A stretch of 64,000 nt of DNA from Actinobacteria bacterium OK074. Its GTDB lineage: Bacteria > Actinomycetota > Actinomycetes > Streptomycetales > Streptomycetaceae. The notes beneath the pieces are model-generated. The model saw only the letters and a program-made list of their open reading frames with translations, did not search any database and was not told the DNA's origin. This document shows positions 32,326 through 40,848 of this stretch, one piece after another (position 1 is the stretch's first letter; every line of letters starts with the position of its first letter). The position numbers and the translations under genes are program-made. The DNA is taken from NCBI GenBank assembly GCA_001298575.1, contig LJCV01000252.1, forward strand, positions 62,001 through 126,000. Direction: 5' to 3'.

Positions 32326-33470
32326 TGCGTGAGGCAGTGATCGTGGAGGCGGTCCGCACCGCCGTGGGCAGACGCGACGGCGGGCTGGCCGGTATGCACC
32401 CGGCCGATCTCTCCGCCGTCGTCCTGAACGCGCTGGTGCGGCGGACGGGCATCGACCCGGGGGCCGTCGACGACGTGGTGTGGGGGTGCGTCTCCCAGGT
32501 CGGCGACCAGTCGAGCAACATCGGCCGGTACGCGGTGCTCGCGGCGGGCTGGCCCGAGAGCGTGCCGGGGACGACGGTGAACCGGGCCTGCGGTTCGAGT
32601 CAACAGGCCCTGGACTTCGCCGTGCAGGCGGTGCTGTCGGGCCGGCAGGACGTCGTCGTGGCCGGTGGCGTGGAGGTCATGAGCCGGGTGCCGCTGGGCG
32701 CGGCCAAGGCCGGCGGCGAGCCGTACGGGCCCGGGGCGCTCGCCCGCTACGGCGGGTTCGGGTTCAACCAGGGGATCGCCGCGGAGCGGATCGCCCAGAA
32801 GTGGGGCCTGACGCGGACCCGGCTCGACGAGTTCTCCTCCCTCTCGCACGAGTTGGCGGCGACCGCGCAGGACCGTGGGGCGTTCGCGGCGCAGATCGTG
32901 TCCGTGCCCGTCGACGACACGGCCGTGGCGGCCGACGAGGGGATCCGGCGCGGCACCAGTGTCGAGACGCTCGCCCGGCTCAGGCCGTCGTTCCAGCGGG
33001 ACGGGGTGATCCACGCGGGCAACGCCTCGCAGATCTCCGACGGGGCGGCCGCGCTCCTGGTCACCACCCCGCAGCGGGCACGGGAGTTGGGGCTCGCGCC
33101 GATCGTGTACTGCCGTGCGGGCACGGTCGTCGGCTCCGATCCGGTACTCATGCTCACCGGGCCGATTCCGGCGACCGAGAAGGTGCTGCGCGCGGCGGGT
33201 GTCGGGCTGCGCGAGGTCGGGGTGTTCGAGGTGAACGAGGCGTTCGCGCCCGTTCCGCTGGCCTGGCTGGCCGAGACCGGTGCCGATCCCGCGCTGCTCA
33301 ATCCGCTCGGCGGGGCCATCGCGCTCGGCCATCCGCTGGGCGCGTCGGGTGCCGTCCTGATGACCCGCATGGTGCACCACATGCGGGAGCACGGCATCCG
33401 CTACGGCCTGCAGACCATGTGCGAGGGCGGCGGCACCGCCAACGCCACCCTCGTCGAACTCGCCTCCTGA
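32325..33470 (+). CDS. Thiolase (acetyl-CoA acyltransferase, FadA type)
   Basis: 381 residues. It has both thiolase half-domains: active-site nucleophile in VNRACGSSQQALDFAVQAVL (Cys near residue 90), EVNEAFAPVPLAW, GGAIALGHPLGASGAVLMTR (His) and QTMCEGGGTANATLVEL (second Cys). It catalyses CoA-dependent cleavage of a 3-ketoacyl-CoA, the last step of a beta-oxidation cycle. GTG start, one-base overlap with the crotonase stop (TAGTG), preceded by GGGGAGG. Confidence 0.93.
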   Translation: MREAVIVEAVRTAVGRRDGGLAGMHPADLSAVVLNALVRRTGIDPGAVDDVVWGCVSQVGDQSSNIGRYAVLAAGWPESVPGTTVNRACGSSQQALDFAVQAVLSGRQDVVVAGGVEVMSRVPLGAAKAGGEPYGPGALARYGGFGFNQGIAAERIAQKWGLTRTRLDEFSSLSHELAATAQDRGAFAAQIVSVPVDDTAVAADEGIRRGTSVETLARLRPSFQRDGVIHAGNASQISDGAAALLVTTPQRARELGLAPIVYCRAGTVVGSDPVLMLTGPIPATEKVLRAAGVGLREVGVFEVNEAFAPVPLAWLAETGADPALLNPLGGAIALGHPLGASGAVLMTRMVHHMREHGIRYGLQTMCEGGGTANATLVELAS

Positions 33471-33481
33471 CGGGAGCTGTT

Positions 33482-34630
33482 GTGCGCCGAACCCTGTTCA
33501 CCGCCGACCACGAGGCGTTCCGCGGCCTGGTGCGGGACTTCGTGGCCGCCGAGGTGGTCCCGCACTACGCCGAGTGGGAGAAGAGCGGGCGGTTGCCGCG
33601 TTCGTTCTTCGAACAGCTCGGCGCGCTGGGCGTGTTGGGGGTGGCGATCCCCGAGGAGTACGGCGGGGCGGGGGTCGCGGACTACCGCTACAACGTCGTC
33701 CTCCAGGAGGAGGCGGCCCGCGCGCTGGTCACGCTCGGCACGGTCCGCACCCAACTCGACGTGATCCTGCCGTACTTCCTCGCCTACGCGGACAAGGAGC
33801 AGCGCGGACGCTGGTTCCCCGGGCTGGCCTCCGGGAAACTGCTGACGGCGATCGCGATGACGGAACCGGGCACGGGCTCCGACCTCGCCGGGATCCGCAC
33901 GACCGCGGTGCGGGACGGGGACGCGTACGTCCTCAACGGGGCGAAGACGTTCATCACCGGCGGGCTGCTCGCCGATCTGGTGATCGTGGTGGCGCGGACG
34001 TCGACCGACCCGGACGACCGGCGGGCCGGGCTGACCCTGCTGGTCGTCGAGGACGGCATGCCCGGGTTCGGCCGGGGCCGGGTGCTGGAGAAGCTGGGCA
34101 TCAAGGTGCAGGACACGGTGGAGCTGGCCTTCGACGACGTCCGGGTGCCGGTGGCGAACCGGCTCGGCGAGGAGGGCGCGGCCTTCGGCTACCTCGGGCA
34201 GAACCTGGCGCAGGAGCGGATGACGGTGGCGGTCGGCTCGGTGGCGCAGGCGCGGGCCGCGCTGGACACGACGGTCGCGTACGTGAAGGAACGCCAGGTG
34301 TTCGGGAAGCCGGTCGCCGGGTTCCAGAACACGAAGTTCGAACTGGCCGCCGTGGCCACGGAGATCGAGGCCGCACAGACCATGCTCGACCGGGCCGTGA
34401 CCGACCTCGTCGACGGGGAGCTGTCCGGCGCGGACGCGGCGAAGGTCAAACTCTTCTGCACCGAGATGCAGGCCCGTGCCGTGGACCGCTGTCTTCAACT
34501 CTTCGGCGGTTACGGCTACATGCTGGAGTATCCGATCGCCCGGCTGTACGCGGACGCGCGCATCACCCGCATCTACGCCGGGACGAGCGAGGTCATGAAG
34601 GTCATCGTCGCCAAGTCGCTCGGATTGTGA
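33482..34630 (+). CDS. Acyl-CoA dehydrogenase
   Basis: 382 residues. GVLGVAIPEEYGGAGVADYR, AIAMTEPGTGSDLAGIRTTA, LNGAKTFITGGLLADLVIVV and LFGGYGYMLEYPIARLYADA are all canonical, with the catalytic glutamate in MLEYP; ends IYAGTSEVMKVIVAKSLGL. GTG start at 33482 with GGGAG 7 bases upstream. The sequence is close to the long-chain/FadE-type single-subunit enzymes, unlike the paired genes earlier in the operon. It probably handles a second, simpler acyl chain in the same route. Confidence 0.92.
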   Translation: MRRTLFTADHEAFRGLVRDFVAAEVVPHYAEWEKSGRLPRSFFEQLGALGVLGVAIPEEYGGAGVADYRYNVVLQEEAARALVTLGTVRTQLDVILPYFLAYADKEQRGRWFPGLASGKLLTAIAMTEPGTGSDLAGIRTTAVRDGDAYVLNGAKTFITGGLLADLVIVVARTSTDPDDRRAGLTLLVVEDGMPGFGRGRVLEKLGIKVQDTVELAFDDVRVPVANRLGEEGAAFGYLGQNLAQERMTVAVGSVAQARAALDTTVAYVKERQVFGKPVAGFQNTKFELAAVATEIEAAQTMLDRAVTDLVDGELSGADAAKVKLFCTEMQARAVDRCLQLFGGYGYMLEYPIARLYADARITRIYAGTSEVMKVIVAKSLGL

Positions 34631-34639
34631 GGGGGTCCG

Positions 34640-35434
34640 GTGCCGGACAACACGGCTGGTTTTCCAGGGGACTTCGACGGCAGGGCCGGGGTCTCGTTCG
34701 TCGCGGGCGGCACGGGCGCCATCGGTGCGGCCGTGGTCCGGGTGCTGGCCGAGCGGGGCAGCGACATCGCGTTCACCTACCGCTCGAACCAGGACGCGGC
34801 GGACGAACTCGCCGGTGAGGTCAAGGAGTTGGGGCGCCGTGCGCTCGCCCTGCGGCTGGACCTGACCGACGAGGCCGCGACCGCTGCCGCTGTCACCGGG
34901 TCCGCCGAGGCGTTCGGGGGCCTGCACACCCTCGTCTACGCGGCGGGCCCGCACGTGCCGATGCGGCATCTGAGCCGGGTGACACCGAGCGAGTACCGGG
35001 CCCAACTCGACGCGGACGCGGCCGGGTTCTTCAACCTCGTGCACCCGGCGCTGCCGCTGCTGCGGGCGGGCCGGGGCAGTGTCGTCGCGGTCACCACCGT
35101 GGCCACCCGCCGCTTCCCGGTCCGCGACGGGCTGTCGTCGGGCGTGAAGGGCGCGGTCGAGGCGGTGGCGCGGGCGCTGGCCGCCGAGGAGGGCCGCTAC
35201 GGCGTGCGGGTGAACTGTGTCGCGCCCGGCATGCTCACCGACGGCATCGCCGGACGGCTCATCAGCACCGGCGAGTTGGACGAGGCGGCCCTCGCCGTCA
35301 CCCGGCGCAACATTCCGTTGCGGCGCTTCGGCAACGCGGCGGACATCGCGGAGGCGGTGGCGTTCCTGGCCTCCGAGCGGGCGGGGTTCATCACGGGGCA
35401 GGCGTTGGGCGTGGACGGCGGGTACAGCGTCTGA
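34640..35434 (+). CDS. SDR-family protein lacking the catalytic tyrosine
   Basis: 264 residues. The cofactor motif is SFVAGGTGAIGAAVVRVLAE, followed by FTYRSNQDAADELA (Arg/Ser after strand 2, NADP-like), VYAAGPHVPM, and a C-terminal FGNAADIAEAVAFLASERAG with VDGG. The active-site region reads VTTVATRRFPVRDGLSSGVK: the usual Ser is Thr, and the Tyr four residues before the Lys is Ser. It may be a non-classical reductase, a binding subunit or a degenerate enzyme. GTG start 9 bases after the dehydrogenase stop. Last gene of the operon. Confidence 0.85.
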   Translation: MPDNTAGFPGDFDGRAGVSFVAGGTGAIGAAVVRVLAERGSDIAFTYRSNQDAADELAGEVKELGRRALALRLDLTDEAATAAAVTGSAEAFGGLHTLVYAAGPHVPMRHLSRVTPSEYRAQLDADAAGFFNLVHPALPLLRAGRGSVVAVTTVATRRFPVRDGLSSGVKGAVEAVARALAAEEGRYGVRVNCVAPGMLTDGIAGRLISTGELDEAALAVTRRNIPLRRFGNAADIAEAVAFLASERAGFITGQALGVDGGYSV

Positions 35435-35461
35435 GAGACGGCCCCGCCTCACAGCCCCGCT

Positions 35462-36745
35462 TCACAGCGGCGTGATCGGGCGTCCGTTCACGAAGGCCGC
35501 CCGTACCGTGTCGCCGGAGAGCGTGTCCAGGGCCGCGCGCAGGGGGACGTGCAGCAGGCACAGGTCGGCGGGTGCGCCGACGTCCACTTCCCTTGCGCGG
35601 CCCGGGAGTTGGGGTTGTCCGAGGAACAGTCCGAGTGCCGCCCGGCGGTCGATCGCCTCGCCGTCCTCGCGGTCGGCCGCCGCGCGCATGACCGCCCAGG
35701 GGTCGGCGGTGCCGTACGGCGCGTCGGTTCCGGCGGCCACCGGGATGCCGGCCTCGGCGAGGGTGCGGCAGCGGTAGAGGTGGGCGCGGTCGTCGGCGTC
35801 CACGTCGGTGGCGTAGGCGCGGCCCCGTTCGGCGGGGAAGTGCGGCTGGGTCACCACGGTCACGCCGAGCCGTTTCAGCCACGGGAGCGTCTCGGCGGGG
35901 ATCACCGAGCCGTGCTCGACGCGGTCGCCGGTGACCGGGCCGGCCTCGTCCAGGGCGAGCAGCGTCACCAGCAGCTGCACCCGGGTCACGCAGTGGACGG
36001 CGACCGGGCGGGGGCGCGACTCGGCGATGGTGTGCGCCAGTTGGTCCGGGGTCGGCAGGGTCGCGTCGTCGAGCATCAGCTTCACCGAGCGGTCCACGCT
36101 CATCACGACGACCCGCTGCGGGAGCGCCGCCAGGGTCTCGACGAGACCGGCGGCCGGGCGGGGGTCGGCGTTGGTGAACCCGGTGACCCCGAGGGCGGCG
36201 GCGCGGCGGCCCACGCCGGGCAGGTCGAGCGGTACGGGCGGCGCGTGACCGCGCAGCCGCTCGTCCTCCCGCCAGAACCGCCCGTCGCCGCCCGAGCCGT
36301 CCGCCCCGTCGTCCAGCCCCGCCGCCCGCAGCGCCGCGCTGTTCCACACCCACAGCGCCCCCGTGCGGTGCTGCACCCGTACCGGGCGGTCGGGCGCGTA
36401 CCGGTCCAGGACCCGGCGGTCGAGTTCCCCGGCCACGCTCTCGTGGTAGCCGATGGCCCGCACCCACTCCCCCGGCGGCCCGGCGCGCAGGGCCGCCGCG
36501 AAGCCGTCCGGGCCGTCGACGTCCGCGGGGCCGACGCGGACCGACGCGGTCTCGGCGGCCAGCGCCGCCAGGTGCACGTGGTGGTCGTGCAGGCCCGGCA
36601 GCAACACCCCACCGTGCCCATCCACGTCGGGCCGTCCCACCAGCCGCCGGCCCATCTCGACAACGCGCCCGTCCGCGACGCGCACGTCCACCCGGCCGTA
36701 CCGCTCGATCTCGACGTCGTGGAACAGAAAGGGGGTTGACGTCAC
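35462..36745 (-). CDS. Amidohydrolase (YtcJ-like)
   Basis: 427 residues. The metal-dependent amidohydrolase fold is shown by DGHGGVLLPGLHDHHVHLAA (metal HxH), VAVHCVTRVQLLVTLLA, DRVEHGSVIPAETLPWLKRL and VAAGTDAPYGTADPWAVMRA (late Asp). The YtcJ-like group hydrolyses amides, lactones or formyl groups with one or two metals; specificity cannot be read. The ATG overlaps the stop of the upstream CoA-transferase-like gene (ATGA), so the two form a unit convergent with the acyl-CoA operon. It may trim the compound before CoA activation. Confidence 0.85.
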   Translation of the reverse strand: MTSTPFLFHDVEIERYGRVDVRVADGRVVEMGRRLVGRPDVDGHGGVLLPGLHDHHVHLAALAAETASVRVGPADVDGPDGFAAALRAGPPGEWVRAIGYHESVAGELDRRVLDRYAPDRPVRVQHRTGALWVWNSAALRAAGLDDGADGSGGDGRFWREDERLRGHAPPVPLDLPGVGRRAAALGVTGFTNADPRPAAGLVETLAALPQRVVVMSVDRSVKLMLDDATLPTPDQLAHTIAESRPRPVAVHCVTRVQLLVTLLALDEAGPVTGDRVEHGSVIPAETLPWLKRLGVTVVTQPHFPAERGRAYATDVDADDRAHLYRCRTLAEAGIPVAAGTDAPYGTADPWAVMRAAADREDGEAIDRRAALGLFLGQPQLPGRAREVDVGAPADLCLLHVPLRAALDTLSGDTVRAAFVNGRPITPL

Positions 36746-37812
36746 CGGCGGGTCCGGGCGAGTGCGGCGGCGCAGGCGGCCATGGAGACGTCGAGCAGTT
36801 CCCCGCCGCCCGCGGCGAGGGAGCGGGCCACGGCCTCGGCGGCGTACACGCCGGTGACGGGGTCGGCGAGCGCGTCGCCGAGGAACACCGGGTCGCCGTG
36901 CGTGTCGCGTCCGGTCAGGCCGCCCGCGACCGCCGCGTCGTCCCCGAAGGCGATCCGGTCGTCGTCACGGCCGTAACCCGTGATGCCGACCCAGACCCGG
37001 CCGGGCCGGGCCGCGAGGAACCGTTCGGCGTGGATGCCGAGGCGGCGCAGTGCGCGCGGCCGGGACGCCTCGATGACGACGTCGGCCCCGTCCACGGCCT
37101 CGGCGAGCGCGTCCGTGGCGAAGTCCACGACCCGGCTGTCGTGGCCGTCGTGCAGCCACCGGTAGAAGGCGGGGTTCCCGAGCCGGGCGCCGTCGGGTCG
37201 TGTGGTGCTCTCCACCTTCAGCACCCGGGCGCCCGCGAGGCCGAGGAGCCGGGCGCACAGCGGGCCCGCCCACAGCGCCGACAGGTCGACGACCCGGACG
37301 TCGGCGAGGGTGCGGACGCGCCGTTCGCCCAGCAGGCGCGCGTGCACGGGCGGGCGGGAGCCGTGGGCGTGGCCGAGTCCGGCCGCGGCGATGCCGAGCA
37401 GTTGGGCGCTCTCGGCGACCTCGGCGGCCGTGCGGCTCCGGGCGGCCGTGCGCAGGGCGTGCAGGTCCTCACCCGACGCTCCCAGCAGGGCGAGCAGGGC
37501 CGGGAGGGCGGCCGTGTCGTCGGGGCGGGCCAGGTTGACGGCGGCCCAGCCGTCGGCGGTGGCGAGCAGGTGGCAGGAGCCGCCCGCCGAGGTCCGGCCG
37601 GGCGGGGTGTGGCCCATGAGGCGGGCGCGCAGGAAGAGGGCGGTCGGCAGGTGGACCGGCACGCCGGTCAGGCCGGTGAAGGAGTCGGCGGCCCCGGCGA
37701 GCGGCGCCAGTACGGGCTCGACGGCGGCCGTCCAGGACGGCAGTCGCGCCCAGTCCCGGAGGTCCGCGGACCGCCGAAGATCCGGCCCGTGCCGGAGAGT
37801 TCGGTTCTCCAC
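36742..37812 (-). CDS. Class III CoA-transferase family protein with rearranged domain order
   Basis: 356 residues. The typical CaiB/BaiF N-terminal motif occurs only after residue 185: VRVVDLSALWAGPLCARLLG, then LAGARVLKVESTTRPDG and the end of the family domain with YGRDDDRIAFGDDAAVAGGL. The first 170 residues contain a segment resembling the family's small domain (SCHLLATADGWAAVNLARPD). The order is therefore unlike that of the two standard transferases in this window. GTG start at 37812 is preferred (GGAG 7 bases away); GTG at 37815 is possible. Divergent from a crotonase gene. Activity is uncertain. Confidence 0.8.
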   Translation of the reverse strand: MENRTLRHGPDLRRSADLRDWARLPSWTAAVEPVLAPLAGAADSFTGLTGVPVHLPTALFLRARLMGHTPPGRTSAGGSCHLLATADGWAAVNLARPDDTAALPALLALLGASGEDLHALRTAARSRTAAEVAESAQLLGIAAAGLGHAHGSRPPVHARLLGERRVRTLADVRVVDLSALWAGPLCARLLGLAGARVLKVESTTRPDGARLGNPAFYRWLHDGHDSRVVDFATDALAEAVDGADVVIEASRPRALRRLGIHAERFLAARPGRVWVGITGYGRDDDRIAFGDDAAVAGGLTGRDTHGDPVFLGDALADPVTGVYAAEAVARSLAAGGGELLDVSMAACAAALARTRR

Positions 37813-37836
37813 CACTCCCCTCCCCCTTCTCTTCGG

Positions 37837-37882
37837 AGGTGATCCCAAATTACACTCCGGTCCTCGCCGGAGGGAGATCACC
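37837..37882 (+). promoter_or_regulatory. Nested inverted repeats over the ribosome-binding site
   Basis: GGTGATC (37837-37843) pairs with GATCACC (37876-37882), and inside it CTCCGG (37855-37860) pairs with CCGGAG (37867-37872). The right arms flank and include the ribosome-binding site (GGAGGGAG) just before the GTG at 37883. This could be an RNA hairpin hiding the site, or a DNA operator between divergent promoters. Confidence 0.45.
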
Positions 37883-38830
37883 GTGGACTCGCCGTTCCTG
37901 CTGGTCGACCTGGACCGCACGCCCCTGCCGCCGATCGCGGAGGTCGTGGACCGCGTGGTCGTCGGGGTGGCCGCCGCGCCGACGTCGGTCACCGAGGGCT
38001 GTGACGTCCTCCTCACCGGCGTCGCCGACCCGCCGCGCCCGTGGGTGGGCTGCGCCGACCCGCAGGCCACGGCCGCACGGCTGGCGTCGGTCGTGGCCGG
38101 GCAGCCCGCGGCGGCCGTCGCGCTGGTGCAGGTGCTGCGGATGGGCGTCCGGCTGGCCCCGGCCGAGCGCCTGGTGGCCGAGTCGCTCGCCTACTCGGCG
38201 CTCCAGGGCGGTGCGGGCTTCCGGGCCTGGCTGGCGGCGGCGCCCCGGCGGGTCCCGCGCCCGGCCGACACGCCGGTGCGGCTGGAGCGCGACGGGGCCC
38301 GGCTCACCGTCACCCTGGACCGGCCGTGGGTGCGCAACGCCTTCGACGCGGGCACCCGCGACGCCCTGTGCGAGGCCCTCTCCGTCGCGGTCGCGGATCC
38401 GTCCGTCGAACACGTCGACCTGTACGGCCAGGGGCCCGCCTTCTGCAGCGGCGGCGACCTCGCCGAGTTCGGCAGCTCCCGCGACACCGCCGCCGCCCAC
38501 CTGGTGCGGGTGCACCGCAGCCCGGCCGCGCTGTTGCAGCGCTGCGCCGACCGGGTGACGGCCCACCTGCACGGGGCCTGCGTGGGCGCGGGCATCGAGC
38601 TGTCCGCGTTCGCGGGGCGGGTGCTCGCCGCGCCCGACACCGTGGTCCGGCTGCCCGAGGTGGGCATGGGCCTGATCCCCGGCGCGGGCGGCACGGCGAG
38701 CCTGCCGGTGCGCATCGGCCGCGAGCGTACGGCCCATCTGGCGCTGTCGGGCGACGAGTTGACCGCCGCGGAGGCGCTGCGCTGGGGGCTGGTCGACGCG
38801 GTGGTGCCCGCCGCGGCGGCCGTCGTCTGA
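37883..38830 (+). CDS. Enoyl-CoA hydratase/isomerase family protein with N-terminal extension
   Basis: 315 residues. The crotonase domain starts only near residue 135 (LTVTLDRPWVRNAFDAGTRD) and includes DLYGQGPAFCSGGDLAEFGS, LHGACVGAGIELSAFAGRVL and PEVGMGLIPGAGGTASLPVR (the Glu of LPEVGMG and GAGGT). The first 130 residues resemble another crotonase half without its motifs (LTGVADPPRPWVGCADPQAT), so this looks like a double-domain crotonase with a degenerate first half. GTG start with GGAGGGAG upstream. Divergent from the CoA-transferase/amidohydrolase pair and possibly co-regulated with them. Confidence 0.85.
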   Translation: MDSPFLLVDLDRTPLPPIAEVVDRVVVGVAAAPTSVTEGCDVLLTGVADPPRPWVGCADPQATAARLASVVAGQPAAAVALVQVLRMGVRLAPAERLVAESLAYSALQGGAGFRAWLAAAPRRVPRPADTPVRLERDGARLTVTLDRPWVRNAFDAGTRDALCEALSVAVADPSVEHVDLYGQGPAFCSGGDLAEFGSSRDTAAAHLVRVHRSPAALLQRCADRVTAHLHGACVGAGIELSAFAGRVLAAPDTVVRLPEVGMGLIPGAGGTASLPVRIGRERTAHLALSGDELTAAEALRWGLVDAVVPAAAAVV

Positions 38831-38845
38831 CCGCCCCCGCGGCCG

Positions 38846-39505
38846 TCAGGCGGTCGCGCCGCGCAGGACGGCGAACACGTCCCGGTGGTCGGTGCCGTCC
38901 GGCGCGTGCCAGCCCGCGGTCACGTGGCCCAGGGCGTCCGTCGTGACCGCCGCCCCGAGCAGCCGCGTGACGTCGACGGTCACGGGCCCGCCGGTCGAGG
39001 TCGTGATGGCGAGCCGGGTGCCGTCCTTGCCGTGCGTGACGGTCGTGGACTCGACGCCGGAGGCCACGGCACCGCCCGTGAACGCGAAGGCGACGGACGG
39101 GTCGGGCGTGTCGCTCACGCTCTGCATCTGGGGCTCGCCCCGCCCCTGGAGCAGCGCCAGCAGTCCGGCGACGACCACCGGGTCGTGCGTGCCGTCGTAG
39201 ATCCAGCGCAGGCCGAGCACCCCGTGCTCGGAGGTGCCGACGAGGGCGGACTCCTCGACGCCGTCCAGGCGCTCGGCGCGGTAGCTGAGCGGGACGTGGT
39301 ACGAGACCGGGTGCGCGCCCGACTCGTCGGTGACCACCATGAACTCGATGCCGACCGCGCCCTCCGGGTCGTCGAGCCGGAAGCCGCCGGTCCGCGACAG
39401 GACGGGCGCGTCGGCCGTGCCCGTGTACCACGGCTGTGCGGGGAGCCAGGGGGTGAGGAGTTCCAGCTTGGTGGGCTTCATGGTGGTGCGGTGAATGATG
39501 GACAT
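38846..39505 (-). CDS. Maltokinase N-terminal cap-like domain protein
   Basis: 219 residues. MSIIHRTTMKPTKLELLTPW, LPAQPWYTG and the later VSYHVPLSYRAERLDG resemble the N-terminal cap domain of actinobacterial maltokinases, here as a stand-alone protein without the kinase domain. Such proteins are common in streptomycetes and are often labelled 1,4-alpha-glucan branching protein. Role unknown. The ATG at 39503-39505 has GGAG about 11 bases upstream; more upstream codons are open but not conserved-looking. Convergent with the crotonase gene, only 15 bases apart. Confidence 0.75.
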   Translation of the reverse strand: MSIIHRTTMKPTKLELLTPWLPAQPWYTGTADAPVLSRTGGFRLDDPEGAVGIEFMVVTDESGAHPVSYHVPLSYRAERLDGVEESALVGTSEHGVLGLRWIYDGTHDPVVVAGLLALLQGRGEPQMQSVSDTPDPSVAFAFTGGAVASGVESTTVTHGKDGTRLAITTSTGGPVTVDVTRLLGAAVTTDALGHVTAGWHAPDGTDHRDVFAVLRGATA

Positions 39506-39580
39506 GGCTTCATGATCTCCCCCGCCGGGCGAGGGGCTCCACCCGTTTCGGCACTTCGGGGCCCCCGCGCACCCCGTATG

Positions 39581-39620
39581 GGCCGACACACACGCAACTC
39601 GGCCGACACACACGTAACTT
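39581..39620. repeat. Two tandem 20-bp direct repeats upstream of the DUF6153 gene
   Basis: Adjacent units 39581-39600 and 39601-39620, each GGCCGACACACACG plus six more bases, match at 18 of 20 positions. They end 38 bases before the ATG and look like a double binding site for an activator or metal-responsive regulator. Confidence 0.7.
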
Positions 39621-39657
39621 GGGCCTCGGCACACACGCCTCACAGAACTCGCCTAGC

Positions 39658-40083
39658 ATGAGGCCCGTGAACCACCCCGAGCAGCGTTCCGGACGACCGC
39701 CCGCGTGGCGGTGGCGGGTGTTGCTCGTGCTCGCGCTGCTGACCGGGCTCTTCGGCATGCACGCCCTCACGGTGGCGGGAGCGGTGCCCGACCCGGGCCA
39801 CATGGCGCCCATGGCGGCGGCAGCCCCGGCCGAGGCCCCGTCGGCGTCCACGGCGACCGGCTGCGGTGGCTGTGCCGGCGGCTGCGGCACCGGACACGTC
39901 CAACACGCCGACTCCACCTGCGCCTCGGGCGCCGTGAACGGCGCTCCCGCCCTGCCTCCGCTCGTCGCGGACCCGGTGGCCGCGGCCGACACGCCCGAGG
40001 CCGTGCGCTCGCTCACGGTCGGTGCCCCGGACGGCGGCCGTGCGCCACCCTCCCTCGCCGAACTCCAACTCCTGCGGATCTAG
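39658..40083 (+). CDS. DUF6153 family membrane-anchored protein
   Basis: 141 residues. A basic start is followed by one hydrophobic helix (VLLVLALLTGLFGMHALTVA, about 21-40), then an extracytoplasmic part with HMAPM and a Cys/Gly/His cluster (GCGGCAGGCGTGHVQHADS). The layout matches DUF6153, a family often encoded beside DUF305 proteins. The Met, His and Cys residues suggest metal handling at the membrane, but no function is established. TAGCAT at 39654-39659 could be a -10 box, in which case the GTG at 39667 would be a leaderless start; the ATG at 39658 is given here. Confidence 0.75.
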   Translation: MRPVNHPEQRSGRPPAWRWRVLLVLALLTGLFGMHALTVAGAVPDPGHMAPMAAAAPAEAPSASTATGCGGCAGGCGTGHVQHADSTCASGAVNGAPALPPLVADPVAAADTPEAVRSLTVGAPDGGRAPPSLAELQLLRI

Positions 40084-40210
40084 AGGCAGTCGCCGCACCA
40101 CGCCCCGTCCCGGCGCGGTGCCCGTCAGTACGCCTTGCCGCCCTGATCCACAACACCCGCCGTGCGCCGCCGACTTCGCGCACGCGCATCGCACCAGCAG
40201 GAGTTCACGC

Positions 40211-40840
40211 ATGACCACTCGCACTCTCGCGCGCCGTGCCGCCCTCGTGGCCGTGGCCGCCACCGCCGCTCTCACCCTGGCCGCCTGCGGCGACGACAAC
40301 TCCGGTTCCACCGCGGGCAGTTCGCCGTCGGCGAGCGCCGAGGCCGGCGCGCACAACGCGCAGGACGTCAGCTTCGCGCAGGGCATGATCCCGCACCACC
40401 AGCAGGCCGTCACGATGGCCGCGCTCGCCGCCGACCGGGCCTCGTCGTCCCAGGTCAAGGAGCTGGCCGCGCGCATCGAGAAGGCTCAGGGCCCGGAGAT
40501 CTCGACCATGACGGGCTGGCTGAAGGCGTGGGGCGAGGACGTGCCCGACGCGTCGGCGTCCGACTCCTCGATGCCGGGCATGGACCACTCCTCCGGCATG
40601 TCGAGCATGCCCGGCATGATGACCGACGCCGACATGGCCGGGCTGGAGAAGATGTCCGGCACGGACTTCGACAAGATGTTCCTCACCATGATGGTCGAGC
40701 ACCACAAGGGTGCCGTGGAGATGGCCACCACGGAGAAGCAGAAGGGGCGTTACGGCGCCGCCACGTCCATGGCCGACGACATCGTCAGCACCCAGACCGC
40801 CGAGATCAAGGAGATGAACAAGCTCCTCGGCAAGGGCTGA
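40211..40840 (+). CDS. DUF305 family lipoprotein
   Basis: 209 residues. Lipoprotein signal: RTLARRAALVAVAATAALTL then AACGDD, so cleavage before Cys and anchoring outside the membrane. The DUF305 (ferritin-like helical) domain has VSFAQGMIPHHQQAVTMAAL near residue 55 and MFLTMMVEHHKGAVEMATTE near residue 160. Between them lies a Met/His-rich loop (MPGMDHSSGMSSMPGMM), a typical copper-binding composition. Members are linked to copper and silver tolerance. AGGAG lies just before the ATG. It follows the DUF6153 gene by 127 bases with no terminator seen, so a two-gene metal-response unit is likely. Confidence 0.88.
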   Translation: MTTRTLARRAALVAVAATAALTLAACGDDNSGSTAGSSPSASAEAGAHNAQDVSFAQGMIPHHQQAVTMAALAADRASSSQVKELAARIEKAQGPEISTMTGWLKAWGEDVPDASASDSSMPGMDHSSGMSSMPGMMTDADMAGLEKMSGTDFDKMFLTMMVEHHKGAVEMATTEKQKGRYGAATSMADDIVSTQTAEIKEMNKLLGKG

Positions 40841-40848
40841 TCGCCGAC

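Noticed and set aside
25672..35434. Assigning the acyl-CoA operon to cholesterol or HIP ring degradation.
   Set aside because: The ligase and paired dehydrogenases are suggestive, but IpdAB, IpdC, KstR and the Hsa/Kst genes are absent, so no specific substrate is claimed.
37839..38558. An open frame starting GTGATCCCAAATTAC behind a perfect ribosome-binding consensus GGAGGTGATC.
   Set aside because: It runs out of frame through the crotonase gene with a shadow-like composition; the crotonase start at 37883 has its own site and recognisable protein.
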